This document shows positions 47,002 through 57,544 of a stretch of 64,000 nucleotides of DNA, piece after piece. The DNA comes from Meconema thalassinum (taxonomy: Eukaryota > Arthropoda > Insecta > Orthoptera > Tettigoniidae): assembly GCA_946902985.2 (NCBI GenBank), contig OX336398.1, positions 234,070,556 to 234,134,555 of the forward strand. The letters are read 5' to 3'. The notes beneath the pieces were generated by a model. The model had not been told where the DNA came from and searched no databases. It was given only the letters and a program-made list of their open reading frames with translations. Both the position numbers and the translations under genes were made by a program. The first letter of the stretch is position 1. Each line of letters opens with the position of its first letter.

Positions 47002-48066
47002 TTGTAGAAACATGACTTATAGAAACACTCACTCAAGAGGCTCTCCTCTGAACAAACTCAACACATATAGACATTCCTCATACAAAATTAAACTCACAAT
47101 AACACCTGCTATGACAAAATATTCACGAACTCAGAAACACTTGGTGTGAGTGTGCAAAATCTGAACTTTTCGGTGTTACTAAAAGCATTAAAATGACACC
47201 AGCAACTCCGCAAAAACTATACATTTTGTAAGGGTACCGGGACGTGTGAATCGATAGAAAAATGTAGCGTCCGATGTTTAGTTCCATATCTCAGAAACTG
47301 CAATAGATATTTCCTTGAATGTGTATTCAGAGTATATTCATCATTATTTGGGTAGAATTTGAAGCTTATATGTTGAATATGTTGTGTCAGAGAGAGCATT
47401 ACAAAAGCAATCTTAAAACATATATTGTTAAAAAAATTGCCTTAATTCATGTCCCGTTTTCTGAGCAAATATTCAAACAGAAACCAAAAAAACTTTGCAT
47501 GCATTATATTTAAACCATTTCCGAGCTACTTAAGAAAAAATATAGTCCTGTTGTTTCCAGGAGTTGAGTTTTTTTATACATCCTAGATGAGAACTGAAAT
47601 TTTCTGTAAAATTGTCAGTGCTTTTCAAGCTGGGCTCCATGAACTAATCAAGATACCTGAATAAATGTAACTCCACTAGTACATCTATATAGTGTTATAG
47701 AGACTACCACGTTTCAAATATATTGATCAGATAGTTTATGAGAAAATTGTGCATGGAGTTTCAAAAAATATGACTTATGGAAAACACAAAAAGAATGTTT
47801 TGCCAGTAGCTACAGTATGGCCTTAAAACCTTATGTTTAAACCTAATTTTATTGCATCAAATATCACTTCAGCACAATAATTATACACCAAATTCTTCAG
47901 GAAAGATGGGAGATATTTTTAAGCTCAAAGAAATTCACATTTTTGAGCCTATCAGACGTCCCGGTTCCCTAATATCTCAAAATTGTGACATTTTGATATT
48001 ATAAAAATTATAACTTTTATAGTTCATCAATTTACAAAATGTGGCTATAGCTTAGGTAAGTTGAAA
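47002..48066. other. No recognised feature
   Basis: AT-rich. Frames at 47217-47399 and 47319-47513 overlap on opposite strands and show no domain. Confidence 0.5.
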
Positions 48067-48250
48067 AATGAAAATCCACAGCCTGCTTCCAGTCTCCGAC
48101 CGGGTCAGGAATGGAATGACGCGTGATCAGCACGTCCGGTCCCTTCGGCCGTTAATCTTGGTTTTCGTGATCGGGGTGCTGTCTCACTATCGGACAGCTA
48201 CTCAATTGTCCTCACGAGGCTGAGTGCACCCCGTTTCAATTCTCACGCAG
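48067..48250 (-). mobile_element. SINE fragment (family B), minus strand, with shared 3' tail
   Basis: On the minus strand it ends with the tail GACCCGGTCGGAGACTGGAA, GCAGGCTGTGGATTTTCAT, the same tail as the SINEs at 51207-51484 and 57750-58074. Its upstream body differs from theirs. It contains AACGGGGTGCACTCAGCCTC, which matches the body of the SINE at 58995-59135. The tRNA head is missing. Confidence 0.8.
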
Positions 48251-48796
48251 AAGAAGAAGGTGCCACCATCCACGTTCTTATTTATTGTGACCAGTGCTGT
48301 CGCTCTGTGGTCGAACGAAGAATCGCTGTGGTGTTGGTTGTTGTCCCAACAGCACAACGGAAATTGCGGGCACGCATGCGCAAAAGGCAGAGTTCATGCT
48401 GAGCTGGGGTCTGCACAGCCAGTGCCGGACGTGGGACTAAATACCTCGATGTGGCTGACGTCTTTTGATTGCAATGGGTCATTTTCTTTGTGCTCCCCGG
48501 TAAACACGGCAAGCTAAGCTGGCTTTGACTAGCGCAGATCGAGGACGCGTATACGGTTCAGCCAGTGGTAGGCACGCACTTTTACACTTTTACCAAACAT
48601 GTTCAATAATGCCTACTTACAGTGCTCATAGCTCCTCCCTCTCTTGTAACACACACCTGACATCTTCTGATGAAAGAATGGACAACAATCTCATCTAATT
48701 TTTGTTCTGTAAGAACACAACGTTGTCTGTCAACTTTTTTTTATTATAAGCAAGGTGAATTGGTGTCTAGCCATGACCAACAATCACAGTAATCAC

Positions 48797-49586
48797 TAGG
48801 GCTCGGATCGATATGCTCGATAAATTCTCCAGATATGCTCGAAAACCAAGTGTTTTATGCTCGATAGATATGCTCGAAAAACCCGTTATATGCTCGATAA
48901 ACCCATTATAAACCCATTATTTGCTCGATAGATATGCTCGAAACCCCCATTATATGCGGTTAAATATGCAAATTATGCTCGAAAAACACCGTTAAAAACT
49001 ATAGAAAGGAAAGTGAAACGAAAAAACCAATAACATACCTTTAAATACGAGATTTATTTTCTAATTTTATGTATGATACACTGCAATATACTCGCATTCA
49101 AGTTTTTCAAGTATATATAAGAGAAGTGCTCTTACAGTTTAAAAGTGCATTTAAAAATGTTCAGAATTAGGCGAGTCAATGAAGTAGATCTGCATTGGTC
49201 TGTACAACAAAAAAATTTCTATGTTTTCATTTTTGAATGATTTTCTTAAATCAGTCAATAAAAGTTACAATGACGAGAACGACCTCAATAATGGTTAAAA
49301 ACCTGCGGTTCTATTATTCGCACCAGATAGGCTTTTCAATAATTATTTTTGTTTTCGTACCTTAAGGATTGCTTTGGCGCGAAGACGGGGGAGATTTTCG
49401 AAGAAAAACAAACTATTTAGACGAAAACCACAAGAATATGCATTTATATGCTTCTATTCTGAAAACCACGGTTTTATGCATTTATATGCTCGATAAATTT
49501 CAATTCTGTTGGTCCCAGAGAAGTGAAAATATCAATGTGTACTTTTCAGGAAAAAAATATGCAAATATGCTCGAATCCGAGCCCTA
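48797..49586. mobile_element. Non-autonomous hAT-like element, 790 bp
   Basis: Termini TAGGGCTCGGAT at 48797 and ATCCGAGCCCTA at 49586 are inverted. The flanking 8-bp duplications are GTAATCAC (48789-48796) and GTCATCAC (49587-49594), one mismatch. TATGCTCGA or its variants repeat many times just inside both ends, the kind of subterminal motif hAT transposases bind. No transposase is encoded. The 72-codon frame at 49369-49587 is terminal-repeat sequence. Confidence 0.88.
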
Positions 49587-49674
49587 GTCATCACAATACT
49601 CACTAAACGTGCAACACTAACGTCTAAGCTTTGCAGATACACGTCCATATGAATGATAAAACTCGTATGAACTA

Positions 49675-49811
49675 ACGATATGAGTCAGTGGAGTGGGGTA
49701 TTGCGAGGTCCGCACATGGCCAGCCGGCTGAGTGGACCGCGGCAAACTATTGCGTCATTTGGCTGGCCAGGTGCGAACCTCGCAATACCCCACTCCACTG
49801 ACTCATATCGT
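49675..49811. repeat. Near-perfect 51-bp-arm hairpin
   Basis: The left arm 49675-49725 (starting ACGATATGAGTCAGTGGAGT) and right arm 49761-49811 are reverse complements with only two mismatches. The 35-bp loop includes GTGGACCGCGGC. Just outside the right arm, CGTTTAGTGAGT pairs with ACTCACTAAACG at about 49598-49609. Pairs of reading frames here on both strands are mirror images of the arms. Confidence 0.95.
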
Positions 49812-49819
49812 TTAGTGAG

Positions 49820-50044
49820 TTGTCTGAACAAAGACGAACATTTCGAATCATGTTTCCAGGAAGGCTTATGCCTAATCCCAATACAATTAGGAGGCTCGCT
49901 AAACGATTCACGAAAACTGGCTCCGTAAGTAATAATAGAGTAAACAGACAACACAAATTAGATGAGATTCTTGTCCATTGTTTCATCAGAAGATGTCAGG
50001 TGGGTGTTACAAGAGAGGAAGGACATTTTCAGCATCGACTATGA
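49820..50044 (+). pseudogene. Truncated transposase N terminus (DUF4817-like helix-turn-helix)
   Basis: The 74-codon frame contains MPNPNTIRRLAKRFTKTGSV. This matches the pattern of the helix-turn-helix region found at the N terminus of many insect mariner/Tc1-like transposases and labelled DUF4817, including the related frame at 57057-57305 (RDTVLDLISKFRVTGSV). No catalytic domain follows, because the frame runs into the element's inverted end. The role is inferred from pattern only. Confidence 0.6.
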
Positions 50045-50249
50045 GCACTGTAAGTACACATTATTGAAAATGTAGATAATATTATTAAAGTAATTAATTT
50101 TCAAATAAAACAATGTGCTGCAGCACTTCAGGTGCTGGATACGTCCCGGCAGTGACCTATAATGGCCAGTGTATCTACTCTCTAACACAGGCTCTTAAAA
50201 CCACTCATTTTGTGGCCTACATCACATTAAGGCGCAGCAAAGGCAAAGA

Positions 50250-50500
50250 GTAATATCCCATCCTATATTTGAAATTACAATCATTTGTACATCTGTCTTA
50301 AAAGTAGAAAGAGGAAAGGTCCTCACTTATAAACCTCGAGATTAGGTAAAAAGAAGAATCCGTCTTACAATCTCCCATTTAACATATTTTTCATTTAATC
50401 TCAGTGAATTCTTGTTCCTCTAATTAAGGGCCCTGTACAAATCCCGCACTTCGTTAACCCTGTCTGTCTTTTCTCTTCCACTTATATTTTACAAGGGAGT
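50250..50500 (+). repeat. Interspersed repeat, copy 1
   Basis: Shares CCTCACTTATAAACCTCGAG, AAAAGAAGAA, TTTTCATTTAATCTCAGTG and CTTCGTTAACCCTGTCTGTC, with a few changes, with 58370-58550. No coding content is seen. Confidence 0.7.
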
Positions 50501-50702
50501 GTTTATTATTGGAAAATTTTCTATCCTTAGCTGCTATAGGAATATAGGAATATAGGAATATTATTACAGTAGTCGCATATGATGTGTAACATGTGATATG
50601 TTATCCTACTATGTGTCTACCGGGAGAGCAAATCCCTTGTTAACAGTGAACTCTGTTGGTTATTGAAATATCTACTTGTGAAACTCCTGTGCCAAATCCT
50701 TT

Positions 50703-51050
50703 CAGCAAATATGATATAAAGAATATTTTCACACCAAAGAAGGACAACTTGAAGATGATTTATTGTAGGAATATCTTTAATGGGGCCTCCAAACCTTGAA
50801 GTAAACCGTATTTGATATACATTCCACATAAAGCTGTATTTTGGCAGAGAGTACCTCGAATGCCTACATTAAATAAGAATACAGCAAAAGTATGAAGATG
50901 TAATAAATCATAATTGTTATCAGGAAATATGATATAATAAATATTTTCACACCAAAGAATGACAATTTGAAGATGATTTATTGTAGGAATAGTTTTAATG
51001 GGACCTCCAAACCTTGAAGTAAACCGTATGCGATATACATTCCACATAGC
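50703..51050. repeat. Direct duplication, period about 218 bp
   Basis: A 125-bp segment is repeated. It contains AAATATGATATA, ATTTTCACACCAAAGAA, GAAGATGATTTATTGTAGGA, CCTCCAAACCTTGAAGTAAA and CGATATACATTCCACATA. Copies begin at 50707 and 50925. The two minus-strand frames of 70 and 97 codons here are copies of each other and are not recognised. Confidence 0.9.
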
Positions 51051-51206
51051 CACATGGTCGACAGTACGTCGTTATACCAATCTCCGCCACCGCGCGCGCT
51101 CACTGTTTCCGTCCATTTTCCAAAATCACTCCCACAAAAAATATACAGCAACCGAGTTGAAGGATATTACACATTAAAAATGTTAATCCTAAAATATGAT
51201 CATTTA

Positions 51207-51484
51207 CCCGGTCACTCCATGTGAGATCTGTGCTGGACAAAACGGAGGCAGACAGGTTTTTCTCCGGGTACTCCGGTTTTCCCTGTCACAATTTCATTCC
51301 AGCAACACTCTCCACTATCATTTCATTTCATCTGTCATTCATTTAATCATTGCCCCAGGGGAGTGCGTCAGGCCTCGGCAGCCGGCACAGTTCATATCCT
51401 CGCCGCTAGATGGGGGCTTCATTCATTCCATTCCTGACCCGGTCGGAGACTGGAAGCAGGCTGTGGATTTTCATTTCATTATAT
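51207..51484 (+). mobile_element. SINE (family A), 5'-truncated
   Basis: Starts within the B-box region (CCCGGTCACTCCATGTGAGA). It continues with GCTGGACAAA, TTTCTCCGGGTACTCCGG, GCCGCTAGATGGGGGCTTC and the shared tail ending GGCTGTGGATTTTCATTTC. Compare the full copy at 57750-58074. Confidence 0.9.
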
Positions 51485-52044
51485 AAAGCCTAACAAAGTA
51501 CAAATCATAAATCATCTTGGAAAAGCATTGGACTTGTCTTATTGTTGTAGAATCTCCAATATTTCACACTCGTATATAACCCGACCTGTCTGCTTTTAGG
51601 GGACTTATACATTGAGCTGGCCTTGAAGAGGAACTTATCTCAAAAACTCAATATTTGGAATTGTCTGGTTTTTGGAATGAACTCTTCATTTGGTTGATGA
51701 TCAGTATATCCCAAGTCCTTTAAATAAGCACCATTAGCAAAAACAACAGCAAGAAAAAAAATTAGGCTACCTTTTCATTAACACTCTGTCTGTTACTTTT
51801 CCTATCGTCTTCCTCTAAATATGCCCCTGTTCTGAGTTATTATGGTTTCTTGTTTAAAAATTGAAAAATGAATTGTGTCATAAGGCTAATAATAAGCATG
51901 ATAATAATAATACCACTTACTGGATTACAAGAGATTACAAGACTTATTATTTAATCTTGTTATAGGAAAAGCGATTAGCATATGGAAAAGGGAAGTTAAA
52001 GGGATAAATATTGGTAGACTACGCGAGAACAACATCCATTTACG
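51485..52044. other. No recognised feature
   Basis: AT-rich interval before the takeout-like pseudogene. A short (AAT)-type run lies near 51904. Confidence 0.4.
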
Positions 52045-52699
52045 ATGTTTGTCCTCTGCAGTGGGTCTGGCAATTTCTGTCTGACAATAGGTAGGAAGCG
52101 ATTGAATCCATTGAAAATCTCCATGAAATTGCAGCCAGAATCGGACTCCAAACTTCATACCAAAGTATTTTTTGGTATATTGTTGTCCGAAGTGATAGAA
52201 ATTAGAGTCAGGGAAGCTATTGAAGATCTGTGCTGCCACCTGATTTTAATGTCTGGCCCGGTCACAAAGCGACCATTTTGTAGCATCATGTCCCCACTCG
52301 CTCACCAACAAGATAAATGGAGTGACGTTTGAAAATATCACAAATTATCGCTTTAATGCTTCAGACTGCCGGATCAAAATCTACTGTTGTATGCCCAACT
52401 ACCAAATGGATGGTACTAAGAAATACGAAGCATCATCATCGTTGGTAGAAAGGGAAGGCGTGACCTACCTCCATATGGATAACTACAAGATCACAAACTC
52501 ACCAATGCAGATGAGCTCCAACTTCGAGAATCTCTTCAGTGGTCGTGATAAGCAATTAGGAGATTCTGCAAACGATTTCCTGCTTGCAAACTGAAAAATA
52601 ATCTGAAATGAAAGACTATCGTTTCACAGGGCCTTCTCTAAACTCTGCAAGGATATCGTCAACAGTAAGATTCCTATCCATCAGCTGTATGACATGTGA
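52045..52699 (+). pseudogene. Takeout / juvenile-hormone-binding-protein-like pseudogene
   Basis: Members of this insect family are secreted lipid-binding proteins. A first frame (from 52045) gives LNPLKISMKLQ, like the family's DPLKI segment, then TKVFFGI, like its NVKVYGL segment. Near 52320 the frame shifts. From 52322 it reads PNYQMDG, VEREGVTYLHMDNYKI, FENLFSGRDKQLGDSANDFL (residues 68-87) and LAN. This is the family's C-terminal pattern of P-Y-G, KDGKTYL, NLFNGDKxLGDxxNxFLN. Two in-frame TGA codons follow (52592-52594 and 52604-52606). The frame continues as RAFSKLCKDIVNSKIPIHQL, the family's expected terminal helix, ending at 52699. The first TGA falls where the family usually has tryptophan (NENW). 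A piece between YQMDG and VEREG seems deleted. No signal peptide is seen. It is either an old gene relic or a retrocopy. Confidence 0.8.
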
Positions 52700-52755
52700 A
52701 GACAGATTTTGTTTGATTCTCTGTTATTGCACAATTCTAAAATTATTTAATTTAA

Positions 52756-53198
52756 CCCTGGAACCCTACTCTGGGGCACTTAGTACCCCAGTGTAGGGTT
52801 AGTGTTACGTTTCTTGTTGTGTACTCTCCGCGAACCAAGGACACCAAAACCCCTATGAAGTGCGCAGAGTGTAAGGTGTTTGTACGCAAAGGTTACATCC
52901 TATCTGTGCGTGTCAATTATAGATATGACATTCAGTAAAACACTCTAACATGGGAGGTGTTGCAAAATGTTGTAAAACAGTGTACGTTTTTTAATATTAT
53001 TATATTTTTGGTATAGCATCTTAAAGTGTAATATAAAATAACTTTTCCGTAAGTCTAATTAAACCAAACTAACCAGTTATTATACTAAATTCATGAAATA
53101 TTGGTTTGTAATGTGTGAATCAGGCTTATTATTCTTGTGGCACTGAGTGGCCCAGTGCAGGATTAGTGTTTATAATAAACAAGTGTAGGGTTCCCGGG
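52756..53198. mobile_element. piggyBac-like MITE, 443 bp
   Basis: Termini CCCTGGAACCCTAC (52756) and GTAGGGTTCCCGGG (53198) are inverted with one mismatch in 14. Each is flanked by TTAA (52752-52755 and 53199-53202), the hallmark of piggyBac insertion. Inside, CTGGGGCACTTAGTACCCCA and GGCACTGAGTGGCCCA are near-palindromes close to each end. No transposase is present. Confidence 0.87.
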
Positions 53199-53204
53199 TT
53201 AATG

Positions 53205-53705
53205 AACAAGTAGTTCCGTGAAGAATTATACAGCCTATTTTCATATATCGTACTTATGTTAATTGCCACTATCAACATACAAAATTTCAGTTTGATTGCT
53301 GTAATCGATTCGTAGATATTGAGAACCGACTAAATATTGCGGATGGTCGGCATGTTAGATTTTTATATAAGTAGGTCTTAGAGTTATGTATTGTTACATG
53401 AAGATTATTGTGAAATAGTAGTATTCAAACTTCAATCGCATGATTAGGACAAAAGAAGTAAAAACGATATTTTAAAATTTCGCACAGCTGCCGTCTTGTG
53501 GTTATGGAAACAATTGAAAAAAATTAGATGCCAGTGGATTAACATTTGTAGAAGTATTTACTGCTCCAAGTGTCACTGCAGTCGGAAGGTTAAATTGCGA
53601 GAAACGACCATGTGAATATTTATACTTTGCGTCACCGCCATGTTGTATTTGTTGTCACCAAGTTATTGAAAGTCCTTTAGGTGAACTTATGTTCATAGCC
53701 CCTAT
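53205..53705 (+). mobile_element. Family F element, copy F2a (3' incomplete)
   Basis: Begins AACAAGTAGTTCCGTGAAG directly after the piggyBac-like MITE. It has AGCCTATTTTCATATAT, GTAATCGATTCGTAGATATT and CACCGCCATGTTGTATT, closely matching F1. It lacks the 3' hairpin and ends where F2b begins. Confidence 0.75.
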
Positions 53706-53715
53706 GAACAATAAA

Positions 53716-55151
53716 CAAGAAGTTCCGTGACGAACTAAAGAGCCTACTTTTCATGCCAATGATTATTCTACAGTATATGAACCTATCTAGAATAATGACG
53801 AAATTAATTTGGTAATATCGTTATGTCTAATTAGTTCGAAATATTCCTGGTATAATCTATCCTAATAGAGCACTACAGCTGGCAGCCCTGGCGACTGAAT
53901 ATATTCTTAGTTCCATCTCTTAATGTGCAGAATAAAGAAAATGTTTGAAGTCCAATGGACGTTACATGCAGTTAGATATTGGATCTATCAGCACGCGTAA
54001 AAGCATGTTGGCAACAATGTCATGCGAGTGCTGGTCAGGAATAGCCTAGGCTAATATGAAATATTATGATATCTTGTTGTGCCAATTTTGGACGAAATCC
54101 ATTTGTTAGTATAGAAGTTAAATGTATTTTAAAATTGGACCTATCAGCAGGCATAGAATCATGTTGGCAGCAGTGAATTATATTAATTATTCCAAATTAA
54201 TCTTGAATGTCAGGTGCTATACGTGCGCGAAGTATGGGGCTGCTGGCTTGCATACTTCCTGATATGTTGATATTAGGTTTAAAAAAAATATAGACAGCAT
54301 TTATTAACAGTTGGCAGCCCTGATTGCTCTTAAGAATACTTATAGTCATATCTGTTATATTACACATAGCACATACGAAATTTGGTTGAAATCCAACTGA
54401 TAGTATAGAAGTTAGATGTATTTAAAAATTGGCCCTATCAGCAGGCTTAGAATCATGTTGGTAGAACTGAAGTATATAAGTTACTCCAAAATTAATCTAA
54501 AATGTCAGTTAATATACGTGTGCAAAGTTTAAAGCTGTCGGCTTGTATACTTTCTGATATATTGGTATTTGGATAGAGGAATAGAGAGAGCAATTATTAA
54601 CAGTTGGCAGCCCTGGTGGCTCTTAAAAATGCGCTCTGTCATATCTGCTTATGTACACATATTACATACAAAATTTGGTTGAAATCCAATTGATAGTGTA
54701 GAAGTTATATGCCTTAAAAAATGGACCTATCAGAAGGCTTAAAATTATTTTGACAACACTGTCATGTATGGCCTCCTGGATATTAAACTGAAATAGTGTT
54801 ATCTACATGTGTGCCAATTTTGGAATAGCTCCCATGCATACCTTCTATGATATCCAACATGGGGCTCAACTTTCTAGTGCGTTTTTTCAGCAGTTGGTAG
54901 CACTGACATCATTTTCAAATATGGACGTGAGATATTCCGGAATACATCTTTACTCATACTAAATTTGGTTTCGATTGCTGCAGCCGTTTAGGAGTTGATA
55001 GGGGGGGGGGCACACACACACAGCCAGACTGACAGACAGAAGGACAGACAGAGAGACAGAAAGACAGACAGACAGACAGACACACATTTTCCCTGATCGA
55101 TCTCATAAGTCTACTTTTTCCTTAATTTTGCAAAATGTGAAAAGTAGGCTA
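53716..55151 (+). mobile_element. Family F-related element, copy F2b, with internal 294-bp repeats
   Basis: Begins AACAAGAAGTTCCGTGACG and AGAGCCTACTTTTCAT. It ends with a G run, a (CA)n/(GACA)n microsatellite (about 55011-55084) and a hairpin made from TAAGTCTACTTTTT and GAAAAGTAGGCT (ending 55151). Internally the segment TTGGTTGAAATCCAAYTGAT plus about 270 bp repeats with starts near 54094, 54388 and 54681. This structure (subterminal inverted words, tandem core, microsatellite, 3' stem-loop) is the DINE/HINE layout. Non-coding. Confidence 0.72.
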
Positions 55152-55858
55152 AAAAATCATTTTGATTGTTGTAATAGATTCGTGGATATTGAGATCCATC
55201 TAAATATTTCGGATGGTCGCCATGTTGAATTGTTATATGTACTGTATAGGCCATAGAGTCATGTACCATTAAAGAAAAATTATTGTGTAGGTTAATTATT
55301 CAAACTTTCACTTCGATCGAATGATTACGACAAAAGAAATAAAAACTTAATTTTAAAATTCGCAAAGGTTATGTAAACAATTAAACGAAGTTAGATGTCG
55401 GTGCATTACAGTGTGTATAAACATATACTGTACCGTTTTATTGCGTTTGGTTGGTTAGATCGCGAGAAACGTCTATTTAAAAGTCGCAACTTCGCTTGGC
55501 CGCCATGTTGGTTTTGTAGTTACCAGGCTTTCAAAAGTCACATAGGTGAACTTCTAGTAGTTCCCTTTATCACCGTAGAATATTCCAGGGTGATATCGGT
55601 AATAGTTTAGGAGATATTGAATGCTGGTGAAATATTTCGCACAGCCGCCATGTTAGTTTGGTGAGACGTAACAAAATTTGAAGGGCACGGTCGGAGTTGT
55701 CCGGAATAGTGCTATGAACTTACCGAGTTTCACAGGAATCTCTCCAGCCGTTTAGAAGTTATTAGGGGGGACACACACCATCACCCACGCACACACAGAC
55801 AGACACACGGACAAAAGGTGATCTCATAAGCCTATTTTTTCACAAATGAAAATAGGCT
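55152..55858 (+). mobile_element. Family F element, copy F2c
   Basis: Joins directly to F2b. It shares GTAATAGATTCGTGGATATT and GGTCGCCATGTTGAATT with F1 and F2a, and has a short CA/GACA-rich tract. It ends in a hairpin AAGCCTATTTTTTCACAAAT then GAAAATAGGCT. It lacks a normal 5' start. Confidence 0.7.
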
Positions 55859-56459
55859 GAAAATCAGATATTTCATATGCCGTATTACGGTAAATAATAT
55901 AATTCTATTAGGGCATAAACAAGAATTTTGACTTGAAAGACAGAAAAACTAATTTAAATGTAAAAATATATATTGTTTTCAATAAAAATAGAAAATTAAA
56001 TAAAAAAAAATAAAAAGGAAAAACACCACGCCACGCTACCTTGGAAACTATTAGACAGATAACGTTCATACCCATGTACAAAGTGAAATAGCGACTCTAG
56101 AACATAACAACACTTGAAATATCCCACTTAACTGTAATATCAAATATCCAAAACCGATAATTAATAATGACATCGCATCTACTGGTGCGAATCTTCTGAA
56201 AATGAGATCGCGGCACAATATTGGAAATGACCACTGCACATAAACAGGGGTTTCCCCAATTTGTTAAAGTATGAATAAATAATTGTTAAGTGCCTGCAAA
56301 GGGCGAAACCCAAGGACAAATTATTTTACAAACCAAGAGAATTGGTAACTTTTAGTTGGTCAGCAAAATAATTATGCCGATTACTGGAATATGTCAAAAA
56401 ATTAATTGAAATAAATTATATTGTTATGGACAATCGGAACAGGAGAAAACTGAGGAATG
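55859..56459. other. No recognised feature
   Basis: AT-rich. No gene or repeat relationship was found. Confidence 0.4.
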
Positions 56460-56700
56460 ACCTGTTTCGCTCGTCAAGCGAGCATTGTCGGATCCAAACA
56501 TGCAAGACAAAACACTGATAAACGTACAGTGACCCCCACAGGCAATCTCTGCCCTTCACAAACAAACTATAAGAAAACCCGTCAGAAAACTTAGTATGTG
56601 TGCTATTTGTTTATTTAGCGTATGGCTTTGAGTGCCGGGAGTGTCCGAGGATATGCTTGGCTCGCCAGAGTTTGTAGCTGCTTCAATGTGGACACCCATG
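56460..56700. repeat. Interspersed repeat related to 29081-29495
   Basis: Carries TGACCTGTTTCGCTCGTCAA, CAGTGACCCCCACAGGCAAT, GAAAACCCGTCAGAAAACTT and ATGGCTTTGAGTGCCGGG. All of these have counterparts at 29.1-29.5 kb but in a different order. The 65-codon frame at 56622-56819 runs through this repeat into a SINE and is not a gene. Confidence 0.6.
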
Positions 56701-56875
56701 GGGTGAGCTACAAGTTCCATTCAATTTCAAGTAGTTCCAACTTTTGCTATCTGATGCCACTGACACCTAGTGGTGAACGTTGGAGCTTTGATAGAGCGTT
56801 TCAAGGAAATCTAACCTGAAAATTTAGATTCTCACAAGTTTAATTAGTGGAAGGTTCTTTAACATCCCATAAATA

Positions 56876-57544
56876 CAGGGTGTCAGGGAATGTGCCTAGG
56901 AATGCTACGTTAGGTGAGAGCCGGAGTTTAGTTGGCTGCACGGTTGCTGCTGACAGCGCGGCTGCCACCGCTTGTATCGAAACAAAACAAACAACAAACA
57001 GTCCACTTAGAAATTCCTGTTTCTAGAGCTAATTTGCTTATTGATTTACTTGGACTTCACAGCATTATATCTGACATTTCATCAAGTTTTTCGTCTGTTA
57101 ACAGCGTAGGCCTGCCTGTTCCTGGTACATCGCGAACTGAGCCGGTCACACGAAATTTACTTATCAAATCCAGAACGGTATCCCGGTTTGGACACTTAGA
57201 ATTAGGAAACCGCGCCTGAAATTTTAGTTTTACATTTTCTGTAAACCGATCGCCTTCACGAAAAACGTATTCCACCAAAAACGCTCTCTCTTCAGTAGTA
57301 AACATTACCGACTGTATCCTGTTGCACTAGTCCAATAATCTAAACGCTCCCTTAATGCATTCACACTGACGCTTTCCACAGCACAGCACAGCTCACACGT
57401 GTGTCCTGATATCCTGTCGACCTTGGAGAAGACAAGCTAGTACCTGGCTGTCGGCGAGTGAGCGAAAGGTCTGCCAACTTAACTCCGGCTCTCACCTAAC
57501 GTAGCAGTGCCTAGGCACTGCGGATAACATTCCCTGACGCACTG
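56876..57544. mobile_element. TA-flanked TIR transposon, 669 bp, internally deleted
   Basis: Flanked by TA (56874-56875 and 57545-57546). The left end CAGGGTGTCAGGGAATGT and the complement of the right end, CAGTGCGTCAGGGAATGT, pair. A second block, CTACGTTAGGTGAGAGCCGG followed by AGTT, pairs further in, with a 12-13 bp offset. It carries only a transposase N terminus. TA duplication and the helix-turn-helix frame point to the mariner/Tc1 superfamily. Confidence 0.9.
57057..57305 (-). pseudogene. Truncated transposase, DUF4817-like helix-turn-helix
   Basis: The 82-residue frame starts MFTTEERAFLVEYVFREG and contains FQARFPNSKCPNRDTVLDLI, KFRVTGSVRD and GRPTLLTDE. This is the N-terminal DNA-binding helix-turn-helix pattern of insect mariner/Tc1-type transposases annotated as DUF4817. 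The frame stops before any catalytic D is reached, so only the TIR-binding part could be made. It lies inside the TA-flanked element and is antisense to the window. Confidence 0.8.

Larger units (their letters stand above)
48594..50073. mobile_element. Element with long inverted ends, carrying a nested hAT and a hairpin
   Basis: Left end 48594-48710 and right end 49955-50073 are reverse complements. Shared words are ATTAGATGAGATT, TTGTCCATT, TCATCAGAAGATGTCAGGTG, GTTACAAGAGAG, TATGAGCACTGTAAGTA and ATTATTGAA. The right side carries a truncated transposase N terminus. Internally lie the hAT-like insertion 48797-49586 and the 51-bp-arm hairpin 49675-49811. It could be one fold-back transposon or two inverted copies. 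No outer target duplication was identified. Confidence 0.7.

Noticed and set aside
48224..48517. 97-codon frame downstream of the SINE fragment
   Set aside because: No recognisable domain, starts in SINE sequence, and an equally long frame overlaps on the other strand.
49685..49986. Three overlapping 79-89 codon frames on both strands
   Set aside because: They are mirror translations of the 51-bp hairpin arms.
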